Origin: Pontibacillus chungwhensis BH030062
GTDB taxonomy: Bacteria; Bacillota; Bacilli; Bacillales; BH030062
Assembly (NCBI RefSeq): GCF_000770675.1
Contig: NZ_AVBG01000012.1
Coordinates: forward strand, 1-64,000
DNA length: 64,000 bases
Direction of reading: 5' to 3'
The notes below the pieces were generated by a model, which did not search any database, was not told the origin of the DNA, and saw nothing but the letters and a program-made list of their open reading frames with translations. Below, in pieces: positions 10,199 to 21,173 of the stretch. How positions within the stretch are numbered: position 1 is the stretch's first letter; the number at the start of each line of letters is the position of its first letter. The position numbers and the translations under genes are program-made.

Positions 10199-12556
10199 AT
10201 GGTAAAACGCGGTCGTATCGTTGCGTTTTTTCTACTCTTGCTTATCTTTGCAGGTACGATAGGAACAACGATACAAGGAATTACAAAGGATATTCGCCTT
10301 GGGCTTGATCTTCAAGGTGGATTTGAAATTTTGTACGAGGTTACACCAATTGATGAAGATCAAGAGATTGACAGGGATGCTTTAGAAGCAACTGTTGAAA
10401 CGATTTATAGACGTGTGGATTCACTAGGAATTAGTGAAACGAGCGTCAATATTGAAGGAGAGGACCGTATCCGGGTTCAGCTTGCTGGAATTGAAGACCA
10501 GAACAAAGCTCGGGAGCTCATTGGTACCTCCGCTCGTCTGTCATTTAGAACCGTTGATGATGATGAAATTCGCATCAATGATGAACCTCTCTCATTGGAA
10601 ATGGATGAAGAGGATGATAATAATGAGCCAGACACAGAAAATGGAGAAATTTTCAACGGATCAAATCTTGTAGAAGGCAGTGCCCAACAAGAATTTCATC
10701 CTGATACGAAAGCACCGATTGTTACGTTAAAAGTAAAAGATGCGAAAGAGTTTCAAAGTGTAACCAAGAAAGTTTCTCAGTTAGGAGACGACCCATCGAC
10801 TCCTTACAGTGAGAATTCTATGGTAATCTGGATGGACTTTGGGGAAGAAGATTCCTTTATAGCTGACTTTAACAATCCAGAAGAACAAGGGTATATATCA
10901 GCCCCACGCGTAAGCGAACCTTTACTTACGAAAGAAGTAATGATTACAGGCGACTTTACGGTGGATGGTGCTCAAGAACTTGCCAATATTTTAAATGCCG
11001 GTTCATTGCCAGTTGATATGAAAGAGCTCTATTCTACGTCTGTAGGAGCGCAGTTTGGTGAGCAAGCATTAAACAAAACGATTATAGCCGGTGCCATTGG
11101 TATTGCTTTAGTCTTTGTTTATATGCTTTTCTACTACCGCCTTCCAGGTGTAGTCGCTGTCATTACTCTATCAACCTACATCTTCTTAATTCTTCTTGTA
11201 TTTGAGTTAATGAACGGAGTTCTGACACTACCAGGAATCGCTGCACTCGTGCTCGGTGTCGGTATGGCAGTTGACGCGAACATTATAACGTATGAGCGTA
11301 TTAAAGAAGAGATGAAAGCGGGTAAATCTACACTATCTGCCTTTAAAGCAGGTAATAGCAGATCCTTAGCAACGATACTTGATGCCAATATTACAACCAT
11401 GTTGGCTGCGATTGTCCTATTTATATTCGGTACAAGCTCTGTAAAAGGGTTTGCGACCATGTTAATTATCAGTATTTTAGTCAGCTTCTTAACAGCTGTT
11501 TATGGCTCTCGATTGATGCTAGGTTTACTTGTTAAGAGCAGGGCTTTGAATAAGAAACCAGGTTTCTTTGGAGTTAAACCAAGCCAGGTGAAAGACATAG
11601 AGAAAGGCGAAGAGGTAGAGGCGAAAGTCTTTGGCCGTTCCTTTGACTTTGTTAAACACCGTAAGAAATTCTTTGGTATTTCAATTGCTCTTATTCTCTC
11701 TGGTGCAATTGCATTAGGTGCAATGGGGCTAAATCTAGGGATTGACTTTACAAGTGGTTCTCGCGTGCAAGTACTAGCGGATGAGCCAGTTACAGAAGAA
11801 ACATTAAAAGAAGAATTCGAAGAGATTGGATATACACCGAAGACGATTGTGATCTCAGGTGACGATGACGAAATTGGTGTAGCCCGTTTCACTAGCGTGT
11901 TATCTAAATCTGAAATTGCAGACATTAAAGGTCACTTTAATGAACTTTACGGAAGCAATCCAAGTGTGAGCACTGTATCATCCATTGTGGGTGAAGAACT
12001 TGTGAAGAATGCTGTGTACGCCGTGGCAATTGCGTCCATTGGGATTATCATCTATGTGACGATTCGATTCGAAATTTATTTCGCATTAACGGCTATAGTG
12101 GCTCTACTTCATGATGCCTTCTTTATCATCGCGCTGTTTAGCTTAACGCAGCTCGAATTTGATATTACGATTATTGCAGCGATTCTTACCATCGTTGGTT
12201 ATTCCGTAAACGATACAATCGTTACGTTTGACCGTATCCGTGAGAATCTGAAGCTGAAGAAGAAAGTGAAGACATTCTCTGAGTTAGCAGAGATCGTGAA
12301 TAAGAGTTTAATGGAAACATTAGCTCGTAGTCTTAATACCGTCCTAACGGTCGTATTTGCTGCCTTAATGCTTCTGTTATTCGGAGCAACAGCCATCACG
12401 AACTTCTCATTTGGTCTTGTTGTTGGTTTAATTGCTGGTACGTATTCTTCTCTATTCATCGCAGCTCAGCTGTGGTTAGTATGGAGAGGAAGTATGCTTA
12501 AGCGTAAACCGATTGAGTACAAAGAGAAGAAACAAACTGGCGGACCACAAGTATAA
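10199..12556 (+). CDS. secDF: Fused protein translocase subunit SecDF
   Basis: SecDF uses the proton motive force to pull exported proteins through SecYEG. This 785-residue protein fuses SecD and SecF, as in other Bacilli: two six-helix halves, each with a large extracytoplasmic domain. The SecD half carries GLDLQGGFEILYEV and GVGMAVDANIITYERIKEE; the SecF half carries LGIDFTSGSRVQV and GYSVNDTIVTFDRIREN, containing the conserved proton-relay aspartates and arginines. It is longer than B. subtilis SecDF (737), partly from a strongly acidic insertion at about residues 122-155. It is transcribed alone, from ATG after AGAAGGAGG to the terminator at 12561. Confidence 0.96.
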   Translation: MVKRGRIVAFFLLLLIFAGTIGTTIQGITKDIRLGLDLQGGFEILYEVTPIDEDQEIDRDALEATVETIYRRVDSLGISETSVNIEGEDRIRVQLAGIEDQNKARELIGTSARLSFRTVDDDEIRINDEPLSLEMDEEDDNNEPDTENGEIFNGSNLVEGSAQQEFHPDTKAPIVTLKVKDAKEFQSVTKKVSQLGDDPSTPYSENSMVIWMDFGEEDSFIADFNNPEEQGYISAPRVSEPLLTKEVMITGDFTVDGAQELANILNAGSLPVDMKELYSTSVGAQFGEQALNKTIIAGAIGIALVFVYMLFYYRLPGVVAVITLSTYIFLILLVFELMNGVLTLPGIAALVLGVGMAVDANIITYERIKEEMKAGKSTLSAFKAGNSRSLATILDANITTMLAAIVLFIFGTSSVKGFATMLIISILVSFLTAVYGSRLMLGLLVKSRALNKKPGFFGVKPSQVKDIEKGEEVEAKVFGRSFDFVKHRKKFFGISIALILSGAIALGAMGLNLGIDFTSGSRVQVLADEPVTEETLKEEFEEIGYTPKTIVISGDDDEIGVARFTSVLSKSEIADIKGHFNELYGSNPSVSTVSSIVGEELVKNAVYAVAIASIGIIIYVTIRFEIYFALTAIVALLHDAFFIIALFSLTQLEFDITIIAAILTIVGYSVNDTIVTFDRIRENLKLKKKVKTFSELAEIVNKSLMETLARSLNTVLTVVFAALMLLLFGATAITNFSFGLVVGLIAGTYSSLFIAAQLWLVWRGSMLKRKPIEYKEKKQTGGPQV

Positions 12557-12560
12557 GTGT

Positions 12561-12593
12561 AAGAGCTCTCCCATTCGGAGAGCTCTTTTTTTA
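12561..12593 (+). terminator. Intrinsic terminator after secDF
   Basis: AAGAGCTCTC pairs with GAGAGCTCTT around a short loop and is followed by seven T. Confidence 0.92.
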
Positions 12594-12599
12594 CTTTTA

Positions 12600-12908
12600 T
12601 GGGGATTTATGTGTTTTGGTATATTCTACATTGAGACTCTATGCTAAAAAGGTCCGTTCCTTGAAGGAGTGATTGGGGATTCTCCCTTAGAACGCGCTTT
12701 TCTTTAACCCCTCACGAGACAAGGTATCTGAGGTTGTGAGCTGAGCGATCTCCCTGCCCTGACGCGTTTCCAGGCCCTCCTTACTCCTAGCCAAAGTTAA
12801 CGGAAACAGCTAATATCTACGATAAGTTTTCAAGACAGCTCCACTTGGGAATAGAAGAAGAAAGGAAGAGTAAAATAATTGAAGGTTTTGAGAAAGGAGA
12901 TGGGTTCT
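12600..12908. repeat. Gap with a decayed palindromic element
   Basis: No coding potential seen. The segment 12651-12807 starts with GGTCCGTTCC and ends with GCGTTTCCAGGCCCTCCTTA...TTAACGGAAACAG, closely resembling the right end of the intact element at 45988-46168. The internal core is degraded and the arms no longer pair well, so I read it as a remnant. The lapA leader begins after about 12810. Confidence 0.6.
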
Positions 12909-13232
12909 TTGAAGGGACAGAAGAATTTTATATTAGCGTTAGTATTTGCTCTTATTGTAGCTATTTTCGCGGTGTTTAATGTCGACGCGGTTGAAGTGAA
13001 TTACTTATTCGGAACAGGACAGGCTCCGTTGATTCTTATTATTTTAGGGTCCGTATTAATGGGCGGTTTGATTGCTGGGATTTTTGGAACCGTTCGTAAT
13101 TATCAGCTTCAGCGGGATAATCGTGCTTTAAAAGAAAAACTGAGACAATTAGGAGAGGATCCTGAGCGTGTGACTGCACGTAAGGCAGAAGAAGATAAGA
13201 ATCAGCCAATTGAAGAAGAACGTGCTAAATAG
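12909..13232 (+). CDS. LapA domain-containing membrane protein (YrvD-like)
   Basis: A protein of about 107 residues with two membrane helices (FILALVFALIVAIFAVFNVDAVEVNYLFG and PLILIILGSVLMGGLIAGIFG regions) followed by a charged coiled-coil-like tail, the layout of the LapA/DUF1049 family. B. subtilis YrvD occupies the same site upstream of recJ. The start is uncertain: TTG 12909 has AAAGGAG at ideal spacing and gives the family's usual length; ATG 12900 is too close to that site; TTG 12879 would use the upstream GGAAGAG and add 10 residues. Function in Gram-positives is unknown; in E. coli the relative assists lipopolysaccharide assembly. Confidence 0.8.
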   Translation: MKGQKNFILALVFALIVAIFAVFNVDAVEVNYLFGTGQAPLILIILGSVLMGGLIAGIFGTVRNYQLQRDNRALKEKLRQLGEDPERVTARKAEEDKNQPIEEERAK

Positions 13233-13250
13233 ATAAACAATTGTACTGGC

Positions 13251-13285
13251 AGGATGAAATCATATGATTTCATCCTAATTTTTTG
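13251..13285 (+). terminator. Intrinsic terminator after lapA
   Basis: Perfect stem AGGATGAAATC/GATTTCATCCT followed by a T-rich run. Confidence 0.9.
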
Positions 13286-13309
13286 TGATAAAGTCCAATA
13301 GAAATTTAA

Positions 13310-13600
13310 GTGTGGGGTTTGATTTTAGCCCTTATCTTTAAGGTGGTCCATTTGGCCTGGGAGGGATGTAAGGCGTCCGTGGAAGAAGGAGTAGGCTAGT
13401 TCCGGCGTGGAGGACCTAGCGAGATAAGCCATCTTTTTTCCAAAGGCTAATCGCCTTTTCCAAAAAGCTGGCTTATCCGGCCCCACACGATGTGGGGTCG
13501 TTCGACGTTGGCTATTGATGTGACGATCCTAGTCGAACTTCCTTTTATCCCTAAGCACCACGCCTGCACTTTTCATGTCTACCTTTTCCAACTGAAATTC
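13310..13600. repeat. Intergenic composite of decayed palindromic element, long hairpin and 64-nt module
   Basis: No gene is seen between lapA and recJ. The left part (about 13320-13420) contains fragments resembling the element core. Positions 13423-13477 form a separate long hairpin (GATAAGCCA...TGGCTTATC outer stem, further pairing inside). Positions 13479-13542 hold a module starting GGCCCCACACGATGTGGGG and ending AGTCGAACTTCC that recurs at 45763-45826 inside another element, with its first 31 nt identical. Confidence 0.65.
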
Positions 13601-13602
13601 AT

Positions 13603-13631
13603 TTGCTCCCCTTACCTTGCTCTTGTATAAT
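13603..13631 (+). promoter_or_regulatory. Probable sigma-A promoter of recJ
   Basis: TATAAT at 13626-13631 with TTGCTC 17 nt upstream (13603-13608), about 22 nt before the recJ start. The -10 is consensus; the -35 matches only at TTG. Confidence 0.6.
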
Positions 13632-13652
13632 GGGTCTGTTAGGGGTGAATCT

Positions 13653-16004
13653 ATGTTACGGAGTAAAGCAAAATGGAATTTAACCCAAGAAGAGGAGCCA
13701 ACTCTTCCGATTGATTCCTCTTTATCATTGTCTTCTTTGACGCAAGACTTGTTAAGAAAAAGAGGTATTGAAACGAAAGAAGCTGCAAAATTATTTCTAT
13801 CTCCTCAACTGGAACAATTACATGATCCAATGTTAATGAATGATATGAACAAAGCTGTTGATCGTGTAAAGAGAGCGATTGAACAGGAAGAATATATATG
13901 GGTGTTTGGTGATTATGATGCGGATGGGGTCAGCTCAACTGCTTTAATGGTCGAAGCCCTTCGTGAAATGGGGGCTTATGTAGATTACTACATTCCGAAC
14001 CGCTTTACAGAAGGATATGGTCCTAATGAAGAAGCTTTTCGAAATGCACATGCAGAAGGGATCACCTTAATCATTACCGTAGATACAGGTATAGCGGCTA
14101 ATCATGAAGCGTCTGTAGCGAAAGAATTGGGCATTGACTTAATCATTACCGACCACCACGAGGCTCAAACTGAACTACCAGATGCTTTTGCAATTGTGCA
14201 TCCTAAATTATCTGATACGTACCCATTTCAGGAACTTGCAGGTGTAGGGGTTGCGTTCAAATTCGCACATGCATTATTAGGAGATTTCCCAAAACACTTA
14301 CTGGATTTAGTTGTTATCGGAACAATAGCGGACTTGGTTCCGTTGCATGATGAAAACCGTATATTAGCCGCACACGGACTTAAAGCTATCTCAAGGTCTA
14401 TTCGACCTGGTGTACAAGCTTTAAAGAAAGTGTGTAGCATTGAAGGTGACATCACCGAAGAAGACATTGGCTTTGCTATAGGACCTCGTATTAACGCTGT
14501 GGGTCGATTGCAAGATGCATTTCCTGCTGTTGATCTATTATTAACAGAGAGTGATTCAGAAGCAGAAGCGTTAGCTAATCAAATTCACGCGCTCAATCAA
14601 GAACGTCAGAAGATTGTTGCTGAGATTGCTGAAGAAGCAGAAGCTATGCTTGATGCTCAGGCAGATGATCTTCCTTCTGTCATTGTTGTTGCTAAAGAAG
14701 GTTGGAATCAGGGCGTGCTTGGTATTGTAGCATCTCGTCTTGTAAATAAGTATGATCGACCAACGATTGTTTTAACGGTCGACCCTGAGGCTCAGACAGC
14801 TAAAGGATCTGCCAGAAGCATTGATGCATTTGATATGTTTACAAATTGCATGGAAGTTCGTGGTCAGTTTACTCATTTCGGAGGTCATGCTCAAGCAGCT
14901 GGAATGACCTTGCCACTTGAGAACGTAGCAACACTTCGAGAGGCACTAAATGAGTTGGCAGAACAAAAGCTAGCACCTGAAGATTTTAAGCAACTCTTAA
15001 CGATTGACCGAACCGTAAAACTCGAAGATATAACGATATCAACAATTGAAGAGATTGCGAAGCTAGCGCCGTTTGGAATGGGGAATCCTAAGCCTCTTTT
15101 CCGCATTGAAGAAGCAATACCTGCTGAGCTGAGGCAAATTGGGAGTAAACTAAATCATCTAAAGATGCGATTTAAAGCAAATGGGGCAGATATTGATACC
15201 ATCGGCTTTGGAATGGGGGATTTATACCCTCGTCTTGCTCCTCAATCGCCTGTATCAATCGTTGGTGAACTTTCTATCAATGAATGGAACGGTAAGCGTA
15301 AACCTCAGGTTATGATGAAAGACCTTCGCGTCGATAACTGGCAACTCTTTGACCTGAGAGGAAATCGCCACCTTGAAAAGGCTATGCCGCAGTTACCATT
15401 TGATCATACTGTTGCTATCTTCTTTGGGGAGGCGACTGAAAACACAGCGTGGGTGTTTGATTACTATCCGGTAATTGAGTTAAACCATGATCCTGAACTT
15501 ATTGATGATTTGCCATTAGACGAGATCGAACATATGGTTCTTATGGATCTTCCGACATCTATGGAACAGATCAGTGCTGTCGTTCAAAAAATGACACCTC
15601 ACAACATTTATGCATGTTATCGAACAGATGATGCGGCATTCTTAAAAACGTTACCTACCCGTGACCATTTCAAATGGTTCTATGGTATGTTGGTGAAACG
15701 CAAGAAATTTCATCTAGAAACAGAAGGACCGAAACTAGCAGATTATAAGGGATGGTCAAAAGATTCGGTGGAATTTATATCACAGGTGTTTTTTGAACTA
15801 GAATTTGTTAGAATAGATAATGGACTTTTAACGCTGAATCCGAATCCTTCTAAAAAAGATTTGGCAGAATCAGCTCTATACCAACAAAAACACGAACAAT
15901 TACAAGTGGAACAAACGTTATATTTCTCATCCTATCCTCAATTAAAAGCTTGGTTTACCGAGCAAATGGATCGAGTTTCGGACGTTAAGGAGGAAATTAG
16001 TTAA
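13653..16004 (+). CDS. recJ: Single-stranded-DNA-specific exonuclease RecJ
   Basis: RecJ degrades 5'-ended single-stranded DNA in RecF-pathway recombination, mismatch and base-excision repair. The 783-residue protein has the DHH phosphoesterase motifs [31 protein letters not shown] and [12 protein letters not shown], which hold the metal-binding aspartates and histidines. It also has the DHHA1 glycine-rich GGHAQAAGM near residue 412, an OB-fold, and the C-terminal domain typical of Firmicute RecJ. ATG 13653 behind TAGGGGTGA is chosen over an ATG at 13617 that would overlap the promoter. Its stop shares a base with the apt start (TTAATG), so coupling is expected. Confidence 0.95.
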   Translation: MLRSKAKWNLTQEEEPTLPIDSSLSLSSLTQDLLRKRGIETKEAAKLFLSPQLEQLHDPMLMNDMNKAVDRVKRAIEQEEYIWVFGDYDADGVSSTALMVEALREMGAYVDYYIPNRFTEGYGPNEEAFRNAHAEGITLIITVDTGIAANHEASVAKELGIDLIITDHHEAQTELPDAFAIVHPKLSDTYPFQELAGVGVAFKFAHALLGDFPKHLLDLVVIGTIADLVPLHDENRILAAHGLKAISRSIRPGVQALKKVCSIEGDITEEDIGFAIGPRINAVGRLQDAFPAVDLLLTESDSEAEALANQIHALNQERQKIVAEIAEEAEAMLDAQADDLPSVIVVAKEGWNQGVLGIVASRLVNKYDRPTIVLTVDPEAQTAKGSARSIDAFDMFTNCMEVRGQFTHFGGHAQAAGMTLPLENVATLREALNELAEQKLAPEDFKQLLTIDRTVKLEDITISTIEEIAKLAPFGMGNPKPLFRIEEAIPAELRQIGSKLNHLKMRFKANGADIDTIGFGMGDLYPRLAPQSPVSIVGELSINEWNGKRKPQVMMKDLRVDNWQLFDLRGNRHLEKAMPQLPFDHTVAIFFGEATENTAWVFDYYPVIELNHDPELIDDLPLDEIEHMVLMDLPTSMEQISAVVQKMTPHNIYACYRTDDAAFLKTLPTRDHFKWFYGMLVKRKKFHLETEGPKLADYKGWSKDSVEFISQVFFELEFVRIDNGLLTLNPNPSKKDLAESALYQQKHEQLQVEQTLYFSSYPQLKAWFTEQMDRVSDVKEEIS

Positions 16005-16516
16005 TGGATTTAAAACAATATATTACGGTTGTGGAAGACTGGCCGACAGAGGGCATAAAATTTAAAGATATCACAACTTTGATGGATAACGGACCTGCAT
16101 TTAAATCAGCAATTGACGAAATTGTAGAATATGCAAATACAAGAGAAATCGATATTATTGTTGGACCTGAAGCACGTGGTTTCATTATTGGTTGCCCGGT
16201 TTCTTACGCAATGGAAGTAGGATTTGCTCCTGTGCGTAAAGAGGGTAAACTTCCTCGTGAAACGATCAAAGTCGACTACGGCTTGGAATATGGAAAAGAT
16301 GTATTAACCATTCATAAGGATGCCATTAAACCTGGTCAACGTGTTTTAATTACAGATGACCTTCTTGCAACAGGCGGTACGATTGAGGCTACAATAAACT
16401 TGGTTGAACAACTAGGCGGAATTGTAGTAGGTTGTGCTTTCCTTGTAGAATTAACATATTTAGATGGCCGTGAGAAACTAGACGGTTATGATGTTCTAAC
16501 ATTAATGCAATACTAA
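16004..16516 (+). CDS. apt: Adenine phosphoribosyltransferase
   Basis: Apt salvages adenine to AMP using PRPP. The 170-residue enzyme has the family's standard length, the N-terminal [18 protein letters not shown] segment, the base-site [10 protein letters not shown] and the PRPP-binding loop [17 protein letters not shown] at about residues 116-132. The start overlaps the recJ stop by one base and uses AAGGAGG inside the recJ end. It is followed by a terminator and then relA; the apt-relA proximity is conserved in Bacilli, where both touch purine nucleotide economy. Confidence 0.97.
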   Translation: MDLKQYITVVEDWPTEGIKFKDITTLMDNGPAFKSAIDEIVEYANTREIDIIVGPEARGFIIGCPVSYAMEVGFAPVRKEGKLPRETIKVDYGLEYGKDVLTIHKDAIKPGQRVLITDDLLATGGTIEATINLVEQLGGIVVGCAFLVELTYLDGREKLDGYDVLTLMQY

Positions 16517-16524
16517 AAGGAACG

Positions 16525-16560
16525 AAGAGTGCTCTCAAAGTTATGGGAGTACTCTTTTAT
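16525..16560 (+). terminator. Intrinsic terminator after apt
   Basis: AGAGTGCTCTC pairs with GGGAGTACTCT (one G-U) and is followed by TTTTAT. Confidence 0.8.
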
Positions 16561-16726
16561 CATACGAACGTAATAACGATTGAAACACGTCCAATAGGTA
16601 GGAGTAGAGGTTTTCGACATAAAATGAGTCTTTCCTCTTTACATTCTCATTAGAATTTTCGATAATTAAACACATATATATGCTACGTCTATACCTATGA
16701 CGAATTTCTAATAATCAGGTGATAGG

Positions 16727-18937
16727 ATGTCTAAAGATAAAATTTTGACAGCTGATGAAGTGGTAGAACAAGCGAGCCAGTATTTATCTGAGGAAGATAC
16801 AGGTTTTGTTCGTCGTGCCTATGAATTTGCTCAAGAGGCGCATAAGGAACAGTACCGTAAATCTGGTGAGCCGTATATTATTCATCCTGTCCAAGTAGCG
16901 AGTATCCTCGTTGAACTAGAGATGGATCCTGTAACGATTGCTGGCGGTTTCTTACATGATGTTGTAGAAGATACAAATGTAACCGTAGAAGAGCTCAAGA
17001 ATCAGTTTAACGAAGAAGTGGCAATGCTCGTTGATGGTGTGTCAAAGTTAGGGAAAATTAAATATAAGTCAAAAGAAGCTCAACAAGCTGAGAATCATCG
17101 TAAAATGTTTGTCGCCATGGCGAAGGATATTCGTGTCATTCTCATTAAATTAGCGGACCGTTTACACAATATGAGAACGCTAAAGCATTTACCTCCTGAG
17201 AAACAGCGTCGAATTTCTAACGAAACGCTCGAGATTTTTGCGCCATTAGCTCATCGTTTGGGTATATCTACAATTAAATGGGAATTAGAGGACACTGCTC
17301 TTCGTTACTTAAACCCTCAACAGTACTATCGCATTGTTCACCTCATGAAACAAAAGCGTAATGAGAGAGAGTACTATATTGGCGAAGTTATGGATGAAAT
17401 TCACAACCAACTCGACGAAGTGGATATTACAGCAGAGATCTCTGGACGTCCCAAACACTTGTATAGCATCTACCGGAAAATGGTACTGCAAAACAAACAG
17501 TTCAATGAAATTTATGATCTTCTCGCTGTACGTGTGTTGGTGAATAGCATTAAAGATTGCTATGCAGTACTTGGAATTATTCATACGTGCTGGAAGCCAA
17601 TGCCTGGACGGTTCAAGGATTATATTGCGATGCCTAAGCCTAACTTGTACCAATCTCTTCATACAACGGTTATTGGACCTAAGGGTGATCCTTTAGAGGT
17701 TCAAATTCGGACACATGAAATGCATGACATTGCTGAATACGGAATCGCGGCCCACTGGGCTTATAAAGAAGGATTAAATGTAGAGTCGAATACTCAATCC
17801 TTTGATGAACGTTTAACTTGGTTTAGAGAGATCTTGGAATGGCAGAACGAAACGCATGATGCTGAAGAGTTTATGGAGTCTCTTAAAGTAGACCTATTCT
17901 CTGACATGGTTTACGTCTTTACTCCAAAGGGAGATGTTATAGAACTTCCTTCTGGCTCTGTTCCAATTGATTTTTCCTATAAAATTCATACAGAAGTTGG
18001 GAATCAAACGATTGGAGCTAAGGTGAACGGTAAGATGGAACCTCTGGATTATAAACTGAAGACAGGGGACATTGTGGAAGTCATGACGTCGAAGCATTCT
18101 TACGGCCCTTCGAAGGACTGGATTAAGATTAGTCAGACGTCACAAGCCAAGAATAAGATTAAGCAATTCTTTAAGAAGCAACGCCGTGATGAAAACATCG
18201 CTAAAGGTAAAGAGCTTGTCGAGAAAGAAATCCGATTGATGGAACTTGAGCCTAAAGAAGTGCTGAACGCTGATAATCTGGATCGGGTTGCTGAGAAGTT
18301 TAATTTCACAAACGATGATGATATGTATGCTGCTGTTGGGTATCAGGGAATAACCGCTGCTCAGATTGCAACTCGGCTAACTGAGAAGATTCGTCGTAAG
18401 CAGAATAAAGAAAAAGATCTTGAAGAAACACTCGAAGGTGTTCAAAACGATATAAAACGTCCTTCTCAATCGAACAAGAAGAAAAAGGACTCAGGCGTGC
18501 GCGTGAAAGGCGTAGATAATTTACTTGTAAGACTTTCGCGCTGCTGTAACCCTGTCCCTGGTGATGATATAGTAGGTTATATCACGAAAGGACGTGGCGT
18601 TTCTGTCCATCGTTCTGACTGTCCGAATGTTAAAACGGATGATGTCAGGAACAGACTTCTTCCTGTAGAGTGGGAGAATACTGGTGAAGACAGTAAGCAA
18701 TACAGCCTTGACTTAGAAATTTCAGGTTATGATCGAAGAGGTCTCTTGAACGAGGTGCTTCAGGCTGTTAATGAAACCAAGACAAATATTACGGCTGTTA
18801 CAGGGAGATCAGATCGTAATAAAATGGCAACGATTCACATGACTATCATGATTCAAAACATTAGTCATTTGCGTAAAGTTGTTGATCGAATTAAGCAGAT
18901 CCCAGATGTATACACAGTTCGTCGTGTACTGCAGTAA
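16727..18937 (+). CDS. relA: Bifunctional (p)ppGpp synthetase/hydrolase (Rel)
   Basis: The long RSH enzyme of Firmicutes, making (p)ppGpp at stalled ribosomes and hydrolysing it otherwise. Order along its 736 residues: HD hydrolase domain with [16 protein letters not shown] and [11 protein letters not shown]; synthetase domain with [13 protein letters not shown] and [11 protein letters not shown] domain ([20 protein letters not shown]); helical and zinc-finger region with [14 protein letters not shown]-terminal ACT domain with [14 protein letters not shown]. The hydrolase residues are intact, so it is bifunctional and not a RelA-only form. It starts at ATG after CAGGTGAT; dtd follows 11 nt downstream, almost certainly in the same transcript. 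Confidence 0.96.
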   Translation: MSKDKILTADEVVEQASQYLSEEDTGFVRRAYEFAQEAHKEQYRKSGEPYIIHPVQVASILVELEMDPVTIAGGFLHDVVEDTNVTVEELKNQFNEEVAMLVDGVSKLGKIKYKSKEAQQAENHRKMFVAMAKDIRVILIKLADRLHNMRTLKHLPPEKQRRISNETLEIFAPLAHRLGISTIKWELEDTALRYLNPQQYYRIVHLMKQKRNEREYYIGEVMDEIHNQLDEVDITAEISGRPKHLYSIYRKMVLQNKQFNEIYDLLAVRVLVNSIKDCYAVLGIIHTCWKPMPGRFKDYIAMPKPNLYQSLHTTVIGPKGDPLEVQIRTHEMHDIAEYGIAAHWAYKEGLNVESNTQSFDERLTWFREILEWQNETHDAEEFMESLKVDLFSDMVYVFTPKGDVIELPSGSVPIDFSYKIHTEVGNQTIGAKVNGKMEPLDYKLKTGDIVEVMTSKHSYGPSKDWIKISQTSQAKNKIKQFFKKQRRDENIAKGKELVEKEIRLMELEPKEVLNADNLDRVAEKFNFTNDDDMYAAVGYQGITAAQIATRLTEKIRRKQNKEKDLEETLEGVQNDIKRPSQSNKKKKDSGVRVKGVDNLLVRLSRCCNPVPGDDIVGYITKGRGVSVHRSDCPNVKTDDVRNRLLPVEWENTGEDSKQYSLDLEISGYDRRGLLNEVLQAVNETKTNITAVTGRSDRNKMATIHMTIMIQNISHLRKVVDRIKQIPDVYTVRRVLQ

Positions 18938-18948
18938 GGAGAGTTCGT

Positions 18949-19395
18949 ATGAAAGCAGTTATTCAACGTGGTCAGAACGCCAGAGTTACGGTTGAAGACA
19001 GAGTGACAGGCGAAATAGATAATGGTCTTGTCGTCCTTCTAGGGGTCACCCATGAGGATACAGAAGAAGATGCGAAATATCTTGCAGACAAAATTGTAAA
19101 CCTTCGTATCTTTGAGGATGAACAAGGCAAAATGAATTTATCCTTAAAAGATATTGGTGGTCAAATGCTCTCTATTTCTCAGTTCACATTGTACGGAGAC
19201 ACTCGTAAAGGGAGACGTCCGAACTTTATGAATGCGGCAAAACCAGGGCCTGCTAACGAGTTATATGAATCCTTCAATGCTTTCGTTAAAGACCAGGAGA
19301 TTACTGTGGAAACGGGTGCTTTTGGTGAGATGATGGATGTTCAACTTACAAACGTAGGACCTGTCACATTGATTTTAGAAAGTAAAGACCGTTAA
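18949..19395 (+). CDS. dtd: D-aminoacyl-tRNA deacylase
   Basis: Dtd removes D-amino acids (and misacylated glycine) from tRNA. The 148-residue protein has the two signature motifs that build the dimeric active site: [17 protein letters not shown] at about residues 78-94, containing the SQFTL element, and GPVTLIL near 137-143. It starts behind AAGGAGAG, 11 nt after relA. It ends before a strong terminator shared with the convergent amidase gene. Confidence 0.96.
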   Translation: MKAVIQRGQNARVTVEDRVTGEIDNGLVVLLGVTHEDTEEDAKYLADKIVNLRIFEDEQGKMNLSLKDIGGQMLSISQFTLYGDTRKGRRPNFMNAAKPGPANELYESFNAFVKDQEITVETGAFGEMMDVQLTNVGPVTLILESKDR

Positions 19396-19443
19396 ATATG
19401 TGATTTATAATTGTTTCATTTGTAAAATAAACTCTTCCTATAG

Positions 19444-19482
19444 TAAAAGCGCTCCAAGTCTAAAGACTTGGAGCGCTTTTTG
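19444..19482. terminator. Bidirectional terminator (dtd / amidase)
   Basis: A 16-bp perfect stem AAAAGCGCTCCAAGTC with its complement and T-run, between convergent genes. Confidence 0.93.
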
Positions 19483-19515
19483 AGTTTAAAAGAAAACCAT
19501 AACTAAAGAATGTGG

Positions 19516-21033
19516 TTATTCTCCTAAATAATCAATAATGCCTTGGACAATTCCATTCGTTACTTTATCTTGAAAACCTTTCGTGTGCACTAATGCTTCT
19601 TCTTGTGCGTTTGATAAGAATCCTAGTTCTAATAGTAAGGCAGGTTGGCGATTTGCTCGGATAACATGGAAGTCTCCAAACTTTGCTTGCCTGTCCCTAA
19701 GTCCAGTTGCTTTTACCATTGCATTTTGAACAGCTTCAGCAAAAGCCCTATGCTTATTATGATAGTAATAAGTTCCAATGCCAGATACGCTTGGAGATTG
19801 TGGGAAACTGTTGTAATGAAGAGACAAGAAAGCGTCTGCGCCTAACACGTTTGACTTCGTAGCTCTAGAGCTAAGAGCAATATAGGAGTCATTAGGACGA
19901 GTTAGGATCACCTTAGCTCCCGCTAACTCCAAACGTTGTGCTAAACGCTTTGCAGTCGTTAAGGTAAGGTTCTTCTCATAATTTCCATCATGTCCAATCG
20001 TCCCTACATCTCGTCCACCATGACCAGCGTCGATCACAATCGTTTTCCCAGAGATGCTTTGTTCTTCATTTGATAGCTCTTCAACACTTGAAGAGCGGCT
20101 TGTAACGATCCAGTCAGCGACATAAGCTGATCCATCGCTATATTCTATTTCATACCATTTGTTTCCATGACTAATTACATTAAACTGTTGTCCTTTAGAT
20201 CCTCTGCCGATAATACCGGTGTTGGTTGATGGACCTTTTCGAATGTTTGTTCCATTATACAATAAGGTAACAGAATGAGTTTCTTCAGGTTTTGAAGGGA
20301 CTTTCTTTACGAGCCAGTTCGCTACCCAACCTGTTTTCCCTGAAGCGTATTTAATTTCAAACCAAGAACCTTTTTCTTGTATGTACGCAAACTGTTCACC
20401 TTCTCTGACCTGACTAACTACTTTGCTTCCCAAGTTGCCCTCACTTCTTACGTTTAAAACAGGAGTCTTGATAATGATTTCTCCCTTTTCTGTCTGAGGT
20501 GGAGACTGGGATTGTGAAGAATTTAAGACTACAGTTTGGTTTGTCGTTTCACTTGATTGTTCTGTCGTAACAAATTGTTTCCAGACCCAACCGCTCTCAT
20601 TTTTATAAGAAAGTTGAACCCAATTTCCAGATGTACTCTTAAGCGGGTATGTATCACCTTTATCCATACTCCCAATCACGCTGTAAGTTGTACCTGCTCC
20701 GCTTCTTACTCGTAAATCATCAACATTAGATGTAACTCCTGAAGCTTCTGAGGAACGATTGTCTTCCTTTAAATCGATGAGCCACTTAGCAACCCATCCC
20801 TTTTTATCATTGAGCTGAATTTGAACCCATTTGTCTTTTTCTTGTAGGACAGTGAATGCTTCCGCTTTATGCACTTGGTCTACTTTATTATAGGTTATCC
20901 CAGGCCCACTTCTTACATTTAGAGGCTCTACATTAATTATGGCTTTCTGTGCTGCGTTAATTTCCGTGCTCAAGAAGAATAATGAGCTAATCATTAACAA
21001 AAAGAGCATGGTGGTACTGCGTCGTTTAAACAA
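19516..21033 (-). CDS. Secreted N-acetylmuramoyl-L-alanine amidase with four SH3b repeats (YrvJ-like)
   Basis: A cell-wall hydrolase cutting the bond between N-acetylmuramic acid and L-alanine. The 505-residue precursor has a signal peptide (basic RRSTT, hydrophobic LFLLMISSLFFL, cleavage expected after INA near residue 27). Four bacterial SH3 domains follow (about 32-90, 100-155, 188-245, 253-312), each with an LNVRSGPG-like opening. The C-terminal Amidase_3 domain (about 330-505) has zinc ligands in IDAGHGG, YEKN and SLHYN and the catalytic glutamate in LLLELGFLSN. B. subtilis YrvJ has the same design and location. The minus-strand ATG follows a GGAGG site. Confidence 0.92.
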   Translation of the reverse strand: MFKRRSTTMLFLLMISSLFFLSTEINAAQKAIINVEPLNVRSGPGITYNKVDQVHKAEAFTVLQEKDKWVQIQLNDKKGWVAKWLIDLKEDNRSSEASGVTSNVDDLRVRSGAGTTYSVIGSMDKGDTYPLKSTSGNWVQLSYKNESGWVWKQFVTTEQSSETTNQTVVLNSSQSQSPPQTEKGEIIIKTPVLNVRSEGNLGSKVVSQVREGEQFAYIQEKGSWFEIKYASGKTGWVANWLVKKVPSKPEETHSVTLLYNGTNIRKGPSTNTGIIGRGSKGQQFNVISHGNKWYEIEYSDGSAYVADWIVTSRSSSVEELSNEEQSISGKTIVIDAGHGGRDVGTIGHDGNYEKNLTLTTAKRLAQRLELAGAKVILTRPNDSYIALSSRATKSNVLGADAFLSLHYNSFPQSPSVSGIGTYYYHNKHRAFAEAVQNAMVKATGLRDRQAKFGDFHVIRANRQPALLLELGFLSNAQEEALVHTKGFQDKVTNGIVQGIIDYLGE

Positions 21034-21173
21034 GGTGAATATGCCTCCTTCTTATTTTATTTATACGAGTATTTATCTTTCTTTCGACATCCTTATAAAA
21101 AAACCTTTCCTACCGTGAAATTTTTATGCCGCTTTGGGGAAAATAGATAAAAAGCCACAAAGAGGTGTGAATT

